The notes under the pieces: generated by a model
What the model saw: only the letters and a program-made list of their open reading frames with translations
Told to the model about the DNA's origin: nothing
Database searches by the model: none
NCBI GenBank assembly: GCA_958295665.1
Contig: OY282558.1
Coordinates: 183,622,015-183,686,014, forward strand
Source: Tipula vernalis
Lineage: Eukaryota; Arthropoda; Insecta; Diptera; Tipulidae
DNA: 64,000 nucleotides
Direction of reading: 5' to 3'
Shown here: piece by piece, positions 33,684-44,839 of the stretch
Layout: each line of letters opens with the position of its first letter
How positions within the stretch are numbered: position 1 is the stretch's first letter
Translations under genes and position numbers: made by a program

Positions 33684-34344
33684 TAGAGGGGATGGTTTAT
33701 CTCTAAATGAAGTGATGTGCGTTAGGTCAAACATACAATCTGACCTGTTTGATATAGTATTGCATATCAGAAAGTATCCTTACACAGTTACAGTGGACAT
33801 TTTAAAAATGTACCGCCTAGCGTTGGTATAGATAACACACAGACTGCACTTCAGCGGATATTCTGGCGTTCAAATCCATCTGAGCAAATTAAAACGGAAC
33901 AGCATCGGCGCCTTTTTCGCCTACTCGTTCTATAAGCTAGTTATATAGCAGACGATGAATGTGCAGTGAATGAATTGTCTGAAATTATAAAGCGCGATTT
34001 TTATGTTGACGACATATTGACGGGTGCTGATAATAAAACCATTCTACGTGAAAGGGTACAACAATTGTGCAATATATTGGCAAAGGGGGGATTCCAGCTA
34101 CACAGATATACCATTATCAAATCGTGAAACACCTCATAATGAGTTCAACGACATAAAATCGATTAAAACACTTGGCCTGTTCTGGCAACCTGCAAAGGAA
34201 CAATTTTTCTTCGATACAAATAAAGATGCATAACTTTAGCAAACACAAAAAGGACAATTTTTTCCAGTATATCAAAACTATTTGATCCGTTAAGTTTCGC
34301 CTAACCTATCATTACATATGCAAGTTGATAATACAGGACCTGTG

Positions 34345-34460
34345 GATAGTGTTATAAACGGTAATATTCTCGGTGGTAATATTACCGGTAAAATAGGTAA
34401 TTTTAGATAATATTGCCCAAAGTGGTCTTACCGTGGTAATATCGGTAACATAAATTAAAA
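34345..34460. repeat. GGTAATATTACC-type short inverted words
   Basis: A cluster of GGTAATAT and ACCGGTAA words, including the perfect 12-bp palindrome GGTAATATTACC near 34374-34386. It lies between two BEL fragments. It could be the tip of a small palindromic element; no boundaries can be set. Confidence 0.4.
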
Positions 34461-34489
34461 ATGTTTTTTCAAAACAACTCAACTAGTCT

Positions 34490-35060
34490 AAATGCAAAAA
34501 GAGTTGTGACACCACTTCATTATACTTCCTTATGTACTATTAACCTACTATGCCAAATTTTGGCTGTAAAATAGAATAATCTACGCCTTTTTCCTGTTTC
34601 ATTGACATATTCATTTTGCAAATACTTAATAGTGGAATCTGACCTTAAATATGATCCATCGCTCTGTCTGGAAAAAACTCCAATCACTATTTTAACTAGA
34701 AACTGGCTGCAACGTCTTAGTCGATGAAAAGCTCTAGTATGCTTGAATTTCGTTGACAACATGAGACCAAAGTAGCACCAGATGGTCGATGAGCTATTAC
34801 TTGAGCAATTTTCGTTTCTGGTGCTCCATTAGGCTCAACCATAAAGTCGGATTGTATTGATTTGTTCAAGAAATTGCGACCGTTCTATTCGAGATGCCAA
34901 CTTTCCAATCATTTGTCGGGCCTTGAATACCATCGCGTCGAAGGGTCAGCAGTTTTACCAAAAATAGCCGGCGCATCTGACGTTGCAGCCTGATGCTTGA
35001 TCGAACATACGCAGGGACTCTATAACAAATTATGTCATCAATACAATACACCCAAAGCCA
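34490..35060 (-). pseudogene. BEL/Pao remnant BEL-5 (RNase H end to integrase start)
   Basis: Minus-strand frame 34866-35051 ends in GPTNDWKVGISNRTVAIS, matching the W..FVANRV.EI landmark after BEL RNase H. Frame 34520-34762 has FHRLRRCSQFLVKIVIG and SDSTIKYLQNEYVNE, matching the poorly conserved segment before the integrase zinc finger. The rest of pol is absent. Orientation is opposite to BEL-4. Confidence 0.6.
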
Positions 35061-35145
35061 TTTTCTATAAATCTACTCACTAAGTAGTAAGTAATTAATT
35101 GTACTTATTACTGACTATAGAACGAACCATGAAGCGTCCCGGAAA

Positions 35146-35640
35146 ATGGTTATTATTATTATTATTATTATTCAAGGGCCATGTGGGCGATAAGCCACCT
35201 CGCACTGCAACCTAAAAGATCTATTGTGTTGGACCCTGCTTAATTATCCGTCCAGTCAATATTCAAGTTTTTAATGAACTTGATAATACTGTAAGCCGGT
35301 ACGACATACATACTACCATCTGGGCTTATTTCTCTCCCTCCTTGATGTTTACTGCAGTATGCAGTTCCGTTAGAAAGACGATAGCATTGGAATCCAAGGA
35401 CTTTAAGAGGGCTATCCCACTCCCGTTTATTTCTATCCCTACCCCGTCTTCCGTTTGATTTTACTATTAAAAGTTGCTGGGAATTGCAAATCGCCTGTAG
35501 GTCACCCAGCTTTACTACAGGAAGGCTAAATACAACTGAAGGGTGCCTGGTATCCAGAGTCTGCATACTTTGGACTGATTAACCTATCAGCCATTCATCC
35601 ATCGGCATATGCTGTTCCACCTTAGATTAGGGTTTTTTTG
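35146..35640 (-). mobile_element. Probable LINE 3' end with TAA-repeat tail and unassigned ORF
   Basis: A minus-strand open frame of 108 codons (35240-35566) is followed by about 65 bp of GC-rich sequence and a run of ATA/AAT triplets (35152-35182 on the plus strand as TTATTA). An AAT-type simple tail after a coding end is typical of I-clade and related LINEs. I do not recognise the protein: it is basic (GRRGRDRNKREWDSP), then has CYRLSNGTAYCSKH with two Cys and a His, and ends YSIIKFIKNLNIDW. It could be an ORF2 C-terminus of an unfamiliar family or an unrelated gene fragment. Confidence 0.4.
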
Positions 35641-36603
35641 TCAAGGTTTCCTCCTTTAGCGCCGTACTTTAGCGTATGCCAAATGAACAAAAATGTGCCA
35701 AATGGCCTTAGTTACCACTGGTTGTCACAAGGAGGCAGCACGTACACTGGCGAATTGTGAACAGGCCCCTTACACAATTGTACCCATCACGCATCTGCCT
35801 AATGACATGACCAGAACAACTCACGTGATGCGCACCCCACTGGAAGGTTACGGAGCTGGTAGATTAATCTACTCAACTTTGGTCCCCTCTCCAACAGACG
35901 CCAAACCACCAACAACATCACATATAATACCTATATAAAAAATCATCACCGACATACAACACAACAACAGTTTAGGTCTGCCATTATGTAATATGACGGT
36001 CCTAACGGCAAATTAACTAAAATTCATTTTTGTTACTTAAGTACTGGACTGGCGAAGTGGTATAATAGCTACGTTGGAAACCGATTTGACGATCCAGTCT
36101 ACATTTTGACGTAAAATGGCAGTTCTAACTCCAAAATTTAAAAAAATCGTTTGTATTAAGTAAATACAGAGATGACCACTTTCTCTCATGTTTTGTATTA
36201 TAACAAAATCAGGCCCCGATTATGAACATATACCAAACCAAGAAAAAGTAAAAAATAAAAAGTAAACAAATGTCTACACAAGCAATTGCCAATTTGCATC
36301 GTGACGCAATGTAATCTTTTTATACCTCTGCTATATACACATATGTACATTGACATACACAAGGAATGAAAAAATTTGATTTTTATGTATTGTACATGCC
36401 ACTAAATAAAATACAAAACAAGATAGAGTAAGAAGAAATTAAAACATGTCAATTCATGACCAGAAATTCTATAACGACATAGTTTTTTTTTTCATATTTT
36501 GACGGCCTGCATAGACATTGGGCGAAGTAAATCACATAATAAAATATAAAATAAATATAAAAGAACAACAAATTTTTATTTTTTACATAATTCATATCCC
36601 ATA
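35641..36603. other. GC-richer patch then AT-rich non-coding sequence
   Basis: 35641-35940 is clearly GC-richer than its surroundings and contains an 81-codon plus-strand frame (35693-35938) with no recognised motif. It is probably untranslated or coding debris of a retroelement. 35940-36600 is AT-rich with nothing recognisable. The TATAC/GTATA alternation just before 36604 is the target of the gypsy insertion. Confidence 0.4.
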
Positions 36604-36613
36604 TACATATGTA

Positions 36614-36901
36614 TGTGGGATTTCACAAATTGATCCAGAAAAAATGAACGAACTCCAAACACAGAACCTCAAATAAAATGCCCGACTTTAACACGTTACA
36701 AATATGTAATCCAATTTTACTTCTTTCATTTACACTTCTTCTATTGTACACGGTCAAATTAAATCTAAACCAATCTTCTTCACTTTCATCGTTTTTTTTT
36801 TTCATTTTAACGGTAAACCAAAACATCGCAAAAAGAGACAACATCATCAAACTCCAATGAAGTTATCTACGATTGTATGATTATAACAGGGTGTTCCCAC
36901 A
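36614..36901 (-). mobile_element. 3' LTR of the gypsy element
   Basis: Begins TGTGGGA and ends TCCCACA on the plus strand (7-bp inverted ends TGTGGGA/TCCCACA). Nearly collinear with 40686-40974. A clear purine tract directly next to it is not seen; a GGGAGGAGGG run lies about 400 bp upstream on the minus strand, near 37297-37306, at the end of pol. Confidence 0.95.
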
Positions 36902-37277
36902 AATCGGCAATCCTGATAATTCGGCGCCTCGACGAATTGTTGAATTTAATTTCCTTTGAATGTATTATTGGAAACTGTTTTATCGTCTGCTTCGCTATTC
37001 ATAGAAAAATATTACGTCTCAGGTAGGTATTCCATCTTATATAGGCGTTACATCTTACGCAGCTATCACATCTTAGGTATTGCATCTTAAGTAAATTCTT
37101 CGTCTTTGGTTTAAGTATTTCGTCTTTTGGGTCATCTTAGGTAGGTAAATATTTCGTCATATGTAAATATTTCATCTTTTAGGTAAATGTCGGATTATAG
37201 CTAAGTAATTATACCTTATTTCTAGGTAAATTGTCAATCCGGGTGTTTTGTCATCGTAAATATAGTGTAGTGGAGTA
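36902..37277. other. Gypsy 3' non-coding region with CATCTTAGGTA-type words
   Basis: Between the pol stop and the 3' LTR. It contains loosely repeated TTTCGTCTT, CATCTTAGGTA and AGGTAAAT words (37010-37230), a degenerate tandem repeat. No coding text. Confidence 0.6.
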
Positions 37278-38430
37278 TTACACTCTATGAATTGACCCTC
37301 CTCCCTGATCTTCCTCTTCAGATTCACTTTCAGAAGTGTCGAAAATGCTTCTTGGTTGTCTCCATGGTTTCATGTATTCTGCACAGCTCGTTGTTATAAT
37401 GGGACCTTCGTGAATTCCAACCTTCTCGACTTTATATCTGTCGTTAGGGTTAACCTCTACAATTTTGTATGGCCCCAAAAATTTTGGATATAACTTGAGG
37501 CCAGATCCGAATTGCGTACGTTTTATTGCGACCATCTCTCCTACTGCATATTCAATTGCTTCCTTTCGTCTCTTGTTGAATGTTTTTCTATTCTCTTCTT
37601 GTATCTTGGAAATCTGTTGTCGTACCTCACTCCGATCGTTTTCTCTATCGATTATGATATCGTACACTCTATCGTGACAAGATATGATATGAATGCGCCA
37701 TCATTTCATCGGATACGATTTCCGCGATAGTGATGTCTTCAGGGTTCCCCATTTTAACACCGAACATAACTTCAAACGGTGTACGACTGATGCTTCGCTG
37801 CCAAGTGCAATTCAAAAATCTTTGAATACTGCTGACATGACTATACCACCTCTCTGGTCGCTCGCTAGCTAATTTAGCAAATACGGGTATGATGATTGAA
37901 TGCATCCGCTCAATTTGTCCGTTTCCTCGTGGGACGCCTGTTGTTATCACCGTGTGGTCAATATTGTTCCCCTTAAATTATACGTCGAAACTGGTGATGT
38001 AAATGCTATACCGCGATCGGTACAACACATTTCGGATTTCCAAATATCGTCGTCTGTGCTTCCAACTTCTGGAGGACTTCTTCGGTGGATGTTGTCTTCA
38101 CTGGGTAAATCCATATGAACTTGGAAAACCCATCTACAACAGAAAAAATAAATTTGTTGTTTTTAGTACTGGCTTATGGACCTAAATGGTCTAAATGGTA
38201 ATAACGGAACGGTGACTTATCCCTGGGCAGGGGGTGTAAAAACCCCTCCTGCCTTCCAGATTTACGTACGGCGAGTATACACTCAATGCAATTATCTGGT
38301 ATTTTTTGGAGACTTCTCGAACAGTCCCGGAATGTAATAATCTTTTTGTATCATCTCAGTCATTTTCTTGGTCCCAAAATGCCCAATTCTACTTTGTAAT
38401 GATTTCACCTTGCAGTGTTTTAGGTACGTA
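37278..38430 (-). pseudogene. Gypsy integrase
   Basis: Minus-strand text gives the core start (HLDHLGP and VVDGFSKFIWIYP, near 38110-38190, first Asp), then an interrupted second-Asp region near 38010, then GNGQIERMHSIIIPVFAKL (37860-37925, catalytic Glu) and a C-terminal part with YAVGEMVAIKRTQFGSGLKL and FLGPYKIVEV. The end is acidic and Gly-rich (ESESEEEDQGGG). Frames change near 37668 and 37950, with stops in the N-terminal part. Integrase inserts the cDNA into the genome. Confidence 0.93.
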
Positions 38431-38432
38431 AA

Positions 38433-39860
38433 TCAGCTGGGTTCCCTTTTCGTCATCTTTAAATAGTAATCCTCTGTTGATAGAAAATTTGTTGTATGCT
38501 CCAACAGGTTCTTAATAAGTTGAATTTTCTCGTCTTTTTTCTGCGGTTCCTCTATTTGATTTATAACTTTATTCTCGAGTATGAAGGTTGCGGGATTTCT
38601 ACTTAGTGCGTCAACGTGCTTCATTTTAGTGCCGTTTCGGTGTTCCAATTTGTATTCGAATTCTCCTAATGTAAGAGCCTATCCAGGTATACGTGGTGAT
38701 ATGTTTTTTTTGGACATTGTCATCTTAAATGCTGCGCAATCAGTCACAATAGTAAACTTTGTTCCCAATAGATACATCCTGAGTTTTTTTAATGCTCCTA
38801 CTATAGCAAGGACTTCTAGTTCGTATGAGCTGTATCTTTCTTCGGCTGGTTGAGTCTTCTTGCTGAAATAGTAGACGGGATGAAAATTATCATCTTCTTG
38901 GCTCTTTTTTAGTAAAACAGCGCCGTAACCGTGTTTGGATGCATCTGTGTGTAACTCTGTTTGCACGTTAGGCCTGAAAATACTTAATATAGGAGCACTA
39001 ATTAGCAACTTCTTTAATGAGTCAAACGCATTTTGTTGGGACGCTCCCCAATCGAACTAATTATTTTTCCTTAAAAGGTCGGTTAATGGTTTTGCTATCA
39101 GTGAATAACTAGGTGTAAATTTTCTAAAATACCCAGTTAATCCTAGATAACTTTATACTGCTTTCAAATTGTTAGGTATTGGAAAATTTTCGACTGCATG
39201 TGTTTTGGCTGGTGATGGTTTGATTTTCCCCATCGACACAATATACCCCAAGAACTCGATTCTTGGGGTATATTGTGTCGAAGGGGAAAAATTCTTCAAA
39301 TTTTCTTCAACATCTCTTGCTGCCACAATCAAATCGTATACACCATTAATGATTTATTCTGAATTAAATGTCTAAATATGTAATTTACAAATCTTTGAAA
39401 TACCGCTGGGGAGGTGCACAATCCAAACGGAACACGATTAAACTCATAATGTCCCATGTGTGTCACAAAAGCTGTAAATTTTCGACTCTCTTCCTCAATT
39501 AACACATGAAAAAATCCGTTTTCTAAATCTAGCGTTGAATATACTTCGGAAGAGTGTAATTGATCAATCTGATCTTCTATTAGAGGTAGTGGATACCGAT
39601 CCATTACCACTTCTCTGTTTAATCTTCTGTAATCTATACACAACGCTTGGATCCGTTTTTTTTATTCACTAGCACGACTGGACTTATGTATTCGGAACAG
39701 CTAGTTCTTATTATATCTTGTTGAAGCCATTTGTTAATTTGACGTTCTATTTCCTCCTTTTCTTTAGATGCTACTCTTCTTGGCGGTTGGAAAATAGGAC
39801 GCTCAGTCTTTAGGATTAGTTTCATGACTATTGGAGATTCTCGTGATCGTGTTGACACGT
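38433..39860 (-). pseudogene. Gypsy reverse transcriptase and RNase H
   Basis: RT motifs: IFQPPRRV and WLQQDIIRTSCSEY (39634-39858); MCIDYRRLN, STLDLENGFFHV (first catalytic Asp) and VPFGLCTSPAVFQRF (39329-39643). The catalytic YxDD box is damaged: near 39330-39343 the text goes from LMVY straight to a shifted DLIVAARDVEENL. Then follows an aberrant palindrome (39224-39290) and FLGYIVSMGKIKPS-like text. RNase H (38679-39008) has LHTDASKHGYGAVL, YSSYELEVLAIV and TDCAAF; the tether with HVDALSRNP follows. Confidence 0.95.
39224..39290. repeat. 31-bp near-perfect inverted repeat inside gypsy pol
   Basis: The left arm (39224-39254) and right arm (39260-39290) are complementary at 30 of 31 positions around a 5-nt loop. 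The left arm is the one that fits the coding text on the minus strand (VLGYIVSMGK-like). The right arm is its inverted copy and replaces the codons that should precede it, so the palindrome was created by a templated inverted duplication. Confidence 0.9.
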
Positions 39861-40020
39861 AGTTTTTGATCAGTTGTTCTACCTCCTTTCGATATTAAGC
39901 GTTATGGATTTTAATTGTTTTTTCTTCTTCTTCGTTTAACTGGAAAGCACTTAGAAAATTATCATTTGGTAGTTTCTTAATGAGTATACCATTTTCGCTT
40001 AGAACTATCCCGCTTTTATG

Positions 40021-40300
40021 CTACATATCCGTTCCGATTATACAACTGACTTGCATTGAATTTTGCGGTACGACGTGTATTTTCCCACTAAATTCATCGC
40101 CATCGATAATAATATTTCCTAGGAAGTAGCCTATTGTTCCAATTGAACTGTCTCCAATCCCTCTTAATTTTGTTCGGGTGCCGTATATTGATGGAGATCC
40201 CATAACAGTGTAAACATCTTCCAATAAAAGAGTTTTGGTCCCTCATCTCTTACCCGGCACTTATTAGATGTATGATCTTTTTTACCGCAATTAAAGCATA
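40021..40300 (-). pseudogene. Gypsy zinc knuckle and protease
   Basis: In the minus direction a CFNCGKKDHTSNKCR knuckle (about 40240-40290) is followed by the frame 40021-40224 with KLRGIGDSSIGTIGYF and IHVVPQNSMQVSCIIGTDM, the flap and C-terminal parts of a gypsy-type aspartic protease. The DTGA/DSGA active-site segment expected between the knuckle and TKLRG is not visible, so the catalytic centre is missing. Confidence 0.8.
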
Positions 40301-40663
40301 CAATGGTATTTTGTGGTGTGGAACGGCCTCTTCCTCCACGTTGCCTAGTGCACCTATCTCCCTCATTGGCAGACGTTTAACATTTCACGATTTTCACTAT
40401 TATTCACTTTTCTCATGGTGCTGTTCATAGTTCGAATGTTTTGCAAACTTAAAAGAAATTGTTTGATATACTCTTCTTCATCCGATTCGGTGAAGGTAAC
40501 TTTATCCACCCAACTGACGAAAAAGTTCTCTTATAATCACTCAACTCGATTATATGTGACCTTGTTAGATGACCGCTAATCCTTGATCACCACGCGCTCG
40601 AATGTTGAAAACAAATTCGGAAATATCCGCCGTCTTATTTCCACGTTGAAGCAATTGTCGAGG
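40301..40663 (-). pseudogene. Gypsy gag remnant
   Basis: Short degenerate stretch between the primer-binding site and the knuckle. Readable text includes KVTFTESDEEEYIKQFLLSLQNI near 40440-40500, spread over stops. Full-length gypsy gag is several hundred codons, so most of gag is deleted. Confidence 0.6.
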
Positions 40664-40681
40664 ATCCCGGTTGAGCCCCCA
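40664..40681 (-). promoter_or_regulatory. Primer-binding site of the gypsy element
   Basis: Minus-strand TGGGGCTCAACCGGGAT begins four bases after the 5' LTR end. The TGG start and position are those of a tRNA primer-binding site. I did not assign the tRNA species. Confidence 0.8.
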
Positions 40682-40685
40682 ATTT

Positions 40686-40974
40686 TGTGGGATTTCACAA
40701 ATTGATCCAGAAAAAATGAACGAACTCCAAACACACAACCTCAAATAAAACGCCCGACTTTAACATGTTACAAATATGTAATCCAATTTTACTTCTTTTA
40801 TTTACATTTCTTCTATTAAACACGGTCAAATCAAATCGAACCCAATCTTCTTCATCTGTCATCGTTTTTTTTTTTAATTTCAACGGTAAACCAAAACATC
40901 GCAAAAAATAACAACATAATCAAACTACAATGAAGTTATCTACGATTGTATGATTATAACAGGGTGTTCCCACA
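40686..40974 (-). mobile_element. 5' LTR of the gypsy element
   Basis: 289 bp with TGTGGGA...TCCCACA ends, aligned along its whole length with 36614-36901. Differences include scattered transitions and small poly-T length changes. The outer flank is TACATATGTA. Confidence 0.95.
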
Positions 40975-41153
40975 TACATATGTATAGGTATGTATGAAAT
41001 TATGAATTGAATTAAATGTACCATTTTTATTTTTTTATTATTATTTTCTTAATTTCCAGTAATTTTCAATTTGATTAATTTGGCAGAGTGGTACATACAA
41101 TTTATCAAAACGTTATCTATGCTAGCCAAGTTTTTATTAGAATTTCAATTTTT

Positions 41154-41265
41154 AAAAGGTTGAATTTGAATTGAAAAAAGTTGATTTTGAAATAAATAAG
41201 GTTGAATTTGATTTGTAAGAAGTTGAATTTAAAATGAAAAAGGTTGAATTTGAACTGAAAATCCT
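41154..41265 (+). repeat. Degenerate ~21-bp tandem repeat
   Basis: About five loose copies of an AAAAGGTTGAATTTGAATTG-like unit with length variation of one or two bases. AT-rich, no coding role seen. Confidence 0.6.
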
Positions 41266-43554
41266 GTAGAACAGTATATGTGATATGAAAATACCTTAAT
41301 AAACGATACCAGCTAGGTACCGTTGCTTATTATTCGACCACGTGTCCTCACGCGTCTCACTTTAAATTAATTCACTACACTAAACCAAAATTTTTGAACA
41401 CTAATGAAGATTATGGAAATCACCGTAATTGTAATCAAAAATTGAAACCAAAATCCACATTGTATATATTTCAACATTTTGAATTTAAACCTCAATTCCC
41501 CACTCAACCCCAAATCATTTCCAAAATACTAATCTTTATTTAACTCTTATAAATTAATTTGCACACTTTTCTATTAACACTAATTTAATTTAATCTAAAT
41601 AAACTTAAACATAAAACGAAATTAAATTTAAATTTAAATTAAAACAACAAAATTTCACTTACGGTGACCACCAAAACACGTCCATCTCCATCGAGCGATC
41701 ATCGCCAACCATTACGACTCCCTTTCTGCTATAAAAATATAATGGCTTTAATAATGATAAAACCATATAGCATCAAATTATATTTTTTTATAATGTGTTT
41801 GTTATATTACAAAGAACTACATACTTCTAAAATAATTTTTTTTTAACTAGCGTCATAGTTGCATAAATTTTTTTTTGTGTGTTTTGAAGGCTGTTGCACT
41901 TTCCATTCTCGGTACTGTATGTTGTGGTATTGAAAAACAAAAACTTCTGGAAACAAAAGGAGGCCGCGATAGAAACATTTTCTAATAGCATCATGTTTCA
42001 TAGCCTACTATGGCAATATGTATATGTTACAGGTTATATGTTACAGTGAAAAATTGATCAGGTTATTTTATTACCAGTTCACATAAATAAAATCAATTTA
42101 GAAAATTATGATGAAATTGACTCGTTATAGTGCAACAATTATAATAGTCGTGGAAAGCATGGTTTTATTTATACAACTGTAGTAGTTACACTCGAACCTC
42201 TCAAATTCCTCCGAGAATAGTTATCATAATCTTTAAATATTAAACATTTATGATTAATCGTTTTATATTGTATTTAATTTTTTTTTTATATATAATCCAG
42301 TTCACAGTATAAAATATAAATCTCGTATTTAATTAAAAAAATACATAAATCTATGTATTCACACCGTATTAAAATGTGCAATAAAATGTGAATGTTTAAC
42401 GGCTTATGTGAGCACACAAAATAAAACCATATTTTCATAAATTAATATTTAATTTTTATATTGTTTCAAAACATGTACATTGTACATACATACACTGTTT
42501 TATTTAGATAATAATTATGAAAATATTATTTAAACCTTCTGTCAAAATATAAAATTCTCATTAACATAAAATTAATGAGGTGACTCATATATAAACGAAT
42601 ACCCAGGTATTACGTTTTAAACATGAAATGAAAACCAGCCAGATATGTTTATGTAATTTTTTGAGATTTTCTGGGATTTGTGTTCCTAATATGTGTTCAA
42701 TTTAATTTTTTTTTAACACAAAGTCACAAACAAAAGAAAAATAAGAAAACATAATATGGGATAGTATTATTTCCAAGTTTTATGTTTTTTTGTTATATCT
42801 GACATGAACTAAAAATAAGGAATAAAGGATTCTGAGTTCAAATTTCTGTTTCTTTTTATTATACAATGGGAGTATTAAATTCGACTTGCACTTTTTCAAA
42901 CGTTGAACTCAAAGAATACAAGTTAAAGATATTTGTGTGTTTGTTACTTAAAATTGTAAAAATCATCAATATTATATGTTTAGTATAGGGTGCATCAAAA
43001 CCAAAAAAAAATGTCAATCTCTCTTCAACTAATAAGAATATGGTGAATTTCTATCACAGGAAATGAACAAAATGTTGTGAAAATCGTATCATATTTTGAT
43101 GTCGCACAAATCGAAAAATACAGAACATGACGATCAACAAAATTTGCATTAGTGGAACACAGATTTGTTTGTTGACCACCCTAAACTGTGTAGACATAAT
43201 TATACACAGATAATACAATTGAATTTAATAATTTTATGTTTCAGTATTATACATGTACTAATAATAACTATAAATAATATTTAAAAAAATTATGAAAGTT
43301 TAAAGGATTACACGTAATAATTTTACAGTCCACGGATGAATAAAATGAGTTTTTTTTTTAATTAATCATCTGTGGGCTATTAAATGTTAATGTTTTTTGG
43401 AAGAAAGCAACACCACCAAAAATCATGGTTCCTGCGTACCATGCTCCATTTTGAAATTAATGCTTCGTAAACTTTTTTTTTACATTTTTTTGTAAAAACA
43501 CACCACTAAGGACTATCAAAGTAAGAGATTAGGGATTTTCCAGGGATTTTTCAT
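41266..43554. other. AT-rich non-coding sequence
   Basis: About 2.3 kb without recognisable coding text. A modest GC patch near 41665-41730 carries no usable frame. No repeats with clear ends were found. Confidence 0.5.
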
Positions 43555-44010
43555 CATTCCAAGTAAGTTTTAAATTCAATAGTAATCCTAAGTTGTTAAC
43601 CTTTGGAACAAATTAGATTGTATCATTATTTATAAAGAGCACGGGTGCACTATTATGTGAATTATTAAGTAGGATTAACGGGAAGGTGAATTATTTTTGG
43701 CCCAAGACGAAATATTCCTAAGATCTGCATTAAGAAACATAACGACCTACTATGTCAAGGTAGGTGATTTACGTTGCCTATGCTAGAAAGATCATCTCAT
43801 CACCAAGCTTTACAAATTGTTTACGATTATTCAAATAAGAATGAAGCAACAAAATAGCAGAACTGGAAAATTTATAACATAACTTTAACTTTTGCAGATA
43901 GATTATTAACATTATGCACAAGTGTAGTAGTATTACTATGGCCAGATTTTTGTTGGCAGATAAAATACTAATCGGGCGAATGTTACAAAAAAATTGGAAA
44001 TTGCATCCTT
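43555..44010 (-). pseudogene. Deleted copy of the 3.2-7.2 kb LINE (ORF2 fragment)
   Basis: Same orientation and family as the LINE at 3221-7240. 43555-43760 matches about 4402-4640, and 43780-44000 matches pieces of 4780-5165, including the LSYLSNRKQFVKLGDD-like and GHSTTT-region text. Large internal deletions removed the YADD box. Shared wording is near identical over stretches of 20-40 bp. Confidence 0.85.
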
Positions 44011-44019
44011 TATAATGCT

Positions 44020-44215
44020 TCAAAAGTTAAGCCGCTTCGGCTTTCAATGTCCCCTTCAAATATTGCAGCTTCTGTGACGGTGTCAGCCTCTGATTATCAT
44101 GAATGGTTGAATGGAAGAGATTTAATAGAATGACTGCCACTCTGTATAGTCGTCTGTGAAATATGGAATGCTGATTTTAGGCAGTTTAACATCGGCGGGT
44201 GCTTCCGCCATGGAA
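44020..44215 (-). pseudogene. BEL/Pao gag fragment
   Basis: Minus-strand reading gives MAEAPADVKLPKISIPYF followed by TDDYTEWQSF, the conserved KLP.I..P.F.G...EW..F region of BEL gag. It abuts the LINE fragment. Nothing else of the element is present on that side. Confidence 0.65.
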
Positions 44216-44839
44216 GTATACTTAATAGTGTCGTTTAGAGAGATGATTGGTTCTATTTTTTTTTCTCAAAGCCTTATTTAATCCAGCACTAAAAAAATCT
44301 TTTGATTTTGTTGCATAAAAAACTTTAGTTAAAAAAATTTAGTACCAAGGATGAAAATTTGTTTAATATGACAAAACTCTTCTCTGATTTGTAAAAATTA
44401 TCGGTTATTAAGAAGAAATATGTTTCGTTAAATTTTTAGTTGGCCAGAATAAATAAATTATTTGGTATAATAAAACCGATAGTCAGCGCAACAAATTGTT
44501 TAGTTATTTTAAAAAACCAAATTTTATTATTTTTTTTTTCGTAAAGATAAGAAAAATACCGTTAACGCCATTGTTTTTTAGTTTTAAATATATAGAGAAT
44601 AGCAAAATATGTTCAACAGTTACAGCCTAGTTCAGACATTTTTGGAATATCTGTTCGTCAAAAACGTACTAATAAATTGTTAAAAAAATGTTGGTGAAGT
44701 GAAATGGGAAATATTTTTTTATAAGCCATGATGAAGCCTCGGGAATTCATATATTCGAAGACATTTAATATGAGTTTAAATAAACTGAGTAGAAAGGCAA
44801 GCATGAATGTGATATAGATTCATCATTATTTGATACCAC
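44216..44839. other. AT-rich non-coding sequence
   Basis: No coding text or repeats recognised between two BEL gag fragments of opposite orientation. Confidence 0.5.

Larger units (their letters stand above)
32666..34300 (+). pseudogene. BEL/Pao remnant BEL-4, interrupted by a satellite unit
   Basis: Plus-strand BEL text in shifting frames: LADPEYGTSLGLETF (about 32911-32955, the linker after protease), VGRYIVKLPLRENISSLCDTKQLALNRF cut into frames near 33225-33310, SLNEVMCVRSNIQSDLF (about 33695-33760), TVDILKMYR (first RT Asp) near 33790, FYVDDILTGADN (catalytic box) near 34000-34035, and the SIKTLGLFWQPAKEQFFF segment near 34160-34215. About 80 codons of RT are missing where the satellite unit sits at 33340-33683. 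Many stops; inactive. Confidence 0.8.
36614..40974 (-). mobile_element. Ty3/gypsy provirus with two LTRs
   Basis: A 4.36-kb minus-strand element bounded by ~289-bp LTRs and by the direct repeat TACATATGTA on both outer sides (36604-36613 and 40975-40984). Internal order on the minus strand: primer-binding site, short gag remnant, knuckle, protease, RT, RNase H, integrase. That is the Ty3/gypsy order with integrase last and no env. About twenty substitutions between the LTRs, counted by eye, show it is not recent. Gag is strongly reduced and pol is broken in several places. Confidence 0.96.

Noticed and set aside
35693..35938. 81-codon plus-strand frame as a host gene
   Set aside because: No motif, no splice or start context, and it sits beside retroelement debris; recorded only as a GC-richer patch.
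41655..41740. Possible host exon in a GC-richer patch
   Set aside because: No open frame with convincing codon pattern and no clear splice sites.
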